From the NCBI GenBank assembly GCA_046756945.1, contig JBHHXI010000075.1, forward strand, positions 1 to 14,913: a stretch of DNA of 14,913 nt, read 5' to 3'. The position numbers and the translations under genes were made by a program. Shown here in pieces: positions 14,198 to 14,913 of this stretch. The notes below the pieces were generated by a model. It was not told the origin of the DNA, did no database searches, and saw only the letters and a program-made list of their open reading frames with translations. Each line of letters begins with the position of its first letter. Position 1 is the stretch's first letter. Source of the DNA: JACZQZ01 sp046756945 (GTDB lineage: Bacteria; Pseudomonadota; Alphaproteobacteria; Rhodospirillales; 2-02-FULL-58-16).

Positions 14198-14913
14198 ATG
14201 ACGGCGGTAAAAAAATTCCTCTTCGATACGACCTTCAGCCTCTCGGAGGCATGCGAAGGGGAAGCAAACCAGGAAGAGTCCGAAGACGCGGTCCCGACGT
14301 TCAGCCAGGCGGACGTGGACGCGGCGCGCGAGGAAGGCTTTGCCGCGGGTAAGGAAGAGGGAATCCGCGCCGCCGCGAACACCGCCGAACACCACATCAC
14401 GGAGTCCCTGACGGCGCTTTTGGAGCGCCTGTCCGAGCTTTTCCGCATGCAGGACGAAGCCAACACCAGCACCGCCCACAACGCCATCACCGTGGCCACC
14501 ACCATCGCCCGCAAGATGTTTCCCGACCTCGCCTCGCGCAACGCCCTGGGCGAGGTGGAAAGGCTGGCCGAGATGGCCATGGAGAAGGTGTTGAACGATT
14601 CCCCGGTGGTCGTGCGTGTGAACCCCGAATTACGCGACCCCCTGGCCCAACGGATCGACGCCCACACCGCGGGCACCGCCGCCGAAGGCAGGGTAACGGT
14701 ATCGGAGGATGCCGATCTGCCGGTGGGCGACTGCCGCATCGAATGGCGCGACGGCGGCGCCGAGCGGAACGCCGACGCCATGTGGAAGGACATCGACGCG
14801 ATCATCGAGCGCAACATGGATGGCGCCCTCGAAACCCCGGACCCGGAGGCCGGCCGGGAGCACGCCGGGGCGGCTCCGGACGGCGCCCCCGAAGCGCCCG
14901 GCGAAAGCGCACA
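14198..14913 (+). CDS. fliH: Flagellar assembly protein FliH, C-terminus cut by window edge
   Basis: Cytoplasmic regulator that binds and restrains the export ATPase FliI and docks it at the C ring. The visible 238 residues begin MTAVKKFLFDTTFSLSEACE, an N-terminus typical of alphaproteobacterial FliH. An Ala/Glu-rich helix with the small-residue spacing of FliH follows (ADVDAAREEGFAAGKEEGIR). The conserved C-terminal domain includes AITVATTIARKMFPDLASR, VVVRVNPELRD and ADLPVGDCRIEWRDGG. An Ala/Pro/Glu-rich tail is entered before the edge. The ATG at 14198 is chosen because the one at 14187 stops after four codons; no clear ribosome binding site is seen, so it may depend on coupling to fliG. 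The position after fliG is where FliH (FlbE in Caulobacter) is expected. Confidence 0.88.
   Translation, partial: MTAVKKFLFDTTFSLSEACEGEANQEESEDAVPTFSQADVDAAREEGFAAGKEEGIRAAANTAEHHITESLTALLERLSELFRMQDEANTSTAHNAITVATTIARKMFPDLASRNALGEVERLAEMAMEKVLNDSPVVVRVNPELRDPLAQRIDAHTAGTAAEGRVTVSEDADLPVGDCRIEWRDGGAERNADAMWKDIDAIIERNMDGALETPDPEAGREHAGAAPDGAPEAPGESA

Noticed and set aside
13397..14479. 360-codon open frame on the minus strand opposite fliG and fliH
   Set aside because: It mirrors two well-supported flagellar genes and has the His/Gly/Leu-rich composition typical of antisense frames in GC-rich DNA.
1..14913. CRISPR array, tRNA or rRNA genes, phage or conjugation genes
   Set aside because: I found no spaced direct-repeat array, no tRNA- or rRNA-like sequence and no integrase, capsid or transfer gene; the only mobile-type signal is the two palindromic elements.

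Overview
This window is a high-GC flagellar locus from an alphaproteobacterium, most likely a Rhodospirillales-type lineage. The lineage call rests on three things seen together: a FlbT-family regulator, a SciP (DUF1153) gene, and CtrA-type TTAA-N7-TTAA boxes, all features of the Alphaproteobacteria. GC-rich codon use is uniform across the coding genes, so nothing in the coding part looks recently transferred. The species cannot be named from this sequence.

Layout: (1) At the left edge a flagellin gene runs leftward and is cut at its C-terminus by the window edge. Its upstream region holds a ribosome binding site, alternating GGAGG/CCTCC leader hairpins, a perfect CtrA box and an 18-bp direct repeat. 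(2) A 173-bp palindromic repeat element (15-bp perfect terminal inverted repeats) and about 365 bp with no recognisable gene follow. (3) pseB-pseC encode the first two steps of pseudaminic-acid-type sugar synthesis for flagellin glycosylation. They are followed by a 17-codon stub resembling the start of an SpsF-type cytidylyltransferase. (4) flbT starts at a GTG. (5) An uncharacterised helical 276-aa protein follows, behind a terminator-like hairpin and a CtrA-like box. (6) fliK-flgD-flgE encode hook-length control, hook cap and hook; the hook protein is unusually long. (7) sciP follows, preceded by a terminator and a CtrA-like box. (8) A second, shorter copy of the palindromic element precedes fliF-fliG-fliH, which encode the MS ring, the rotor switch and the export regulator; fliH runs off the right edge.

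How the genes fit together: fliF-fliG-fliH build the early basal body, fliK-flgD-flgE build the hook, flagellin builds the filament, PseB/PseC supply a sugar precursor for flagellin modification, and FlbT tunes flagellin expression after transcription. CtrA-type sites lie before flagellin, sciP, fliF and, less convincingly, the unknown gene. The encoded SciP is a known antagonist of CtrA-driven transcription, so the locus may contain both targets and brake of one cell-cycle circuit. The least described items are the 276-aa unknown gene with its leader, the flagellin leader with mutually exclusive hairpins, and the paired palindromic elements.
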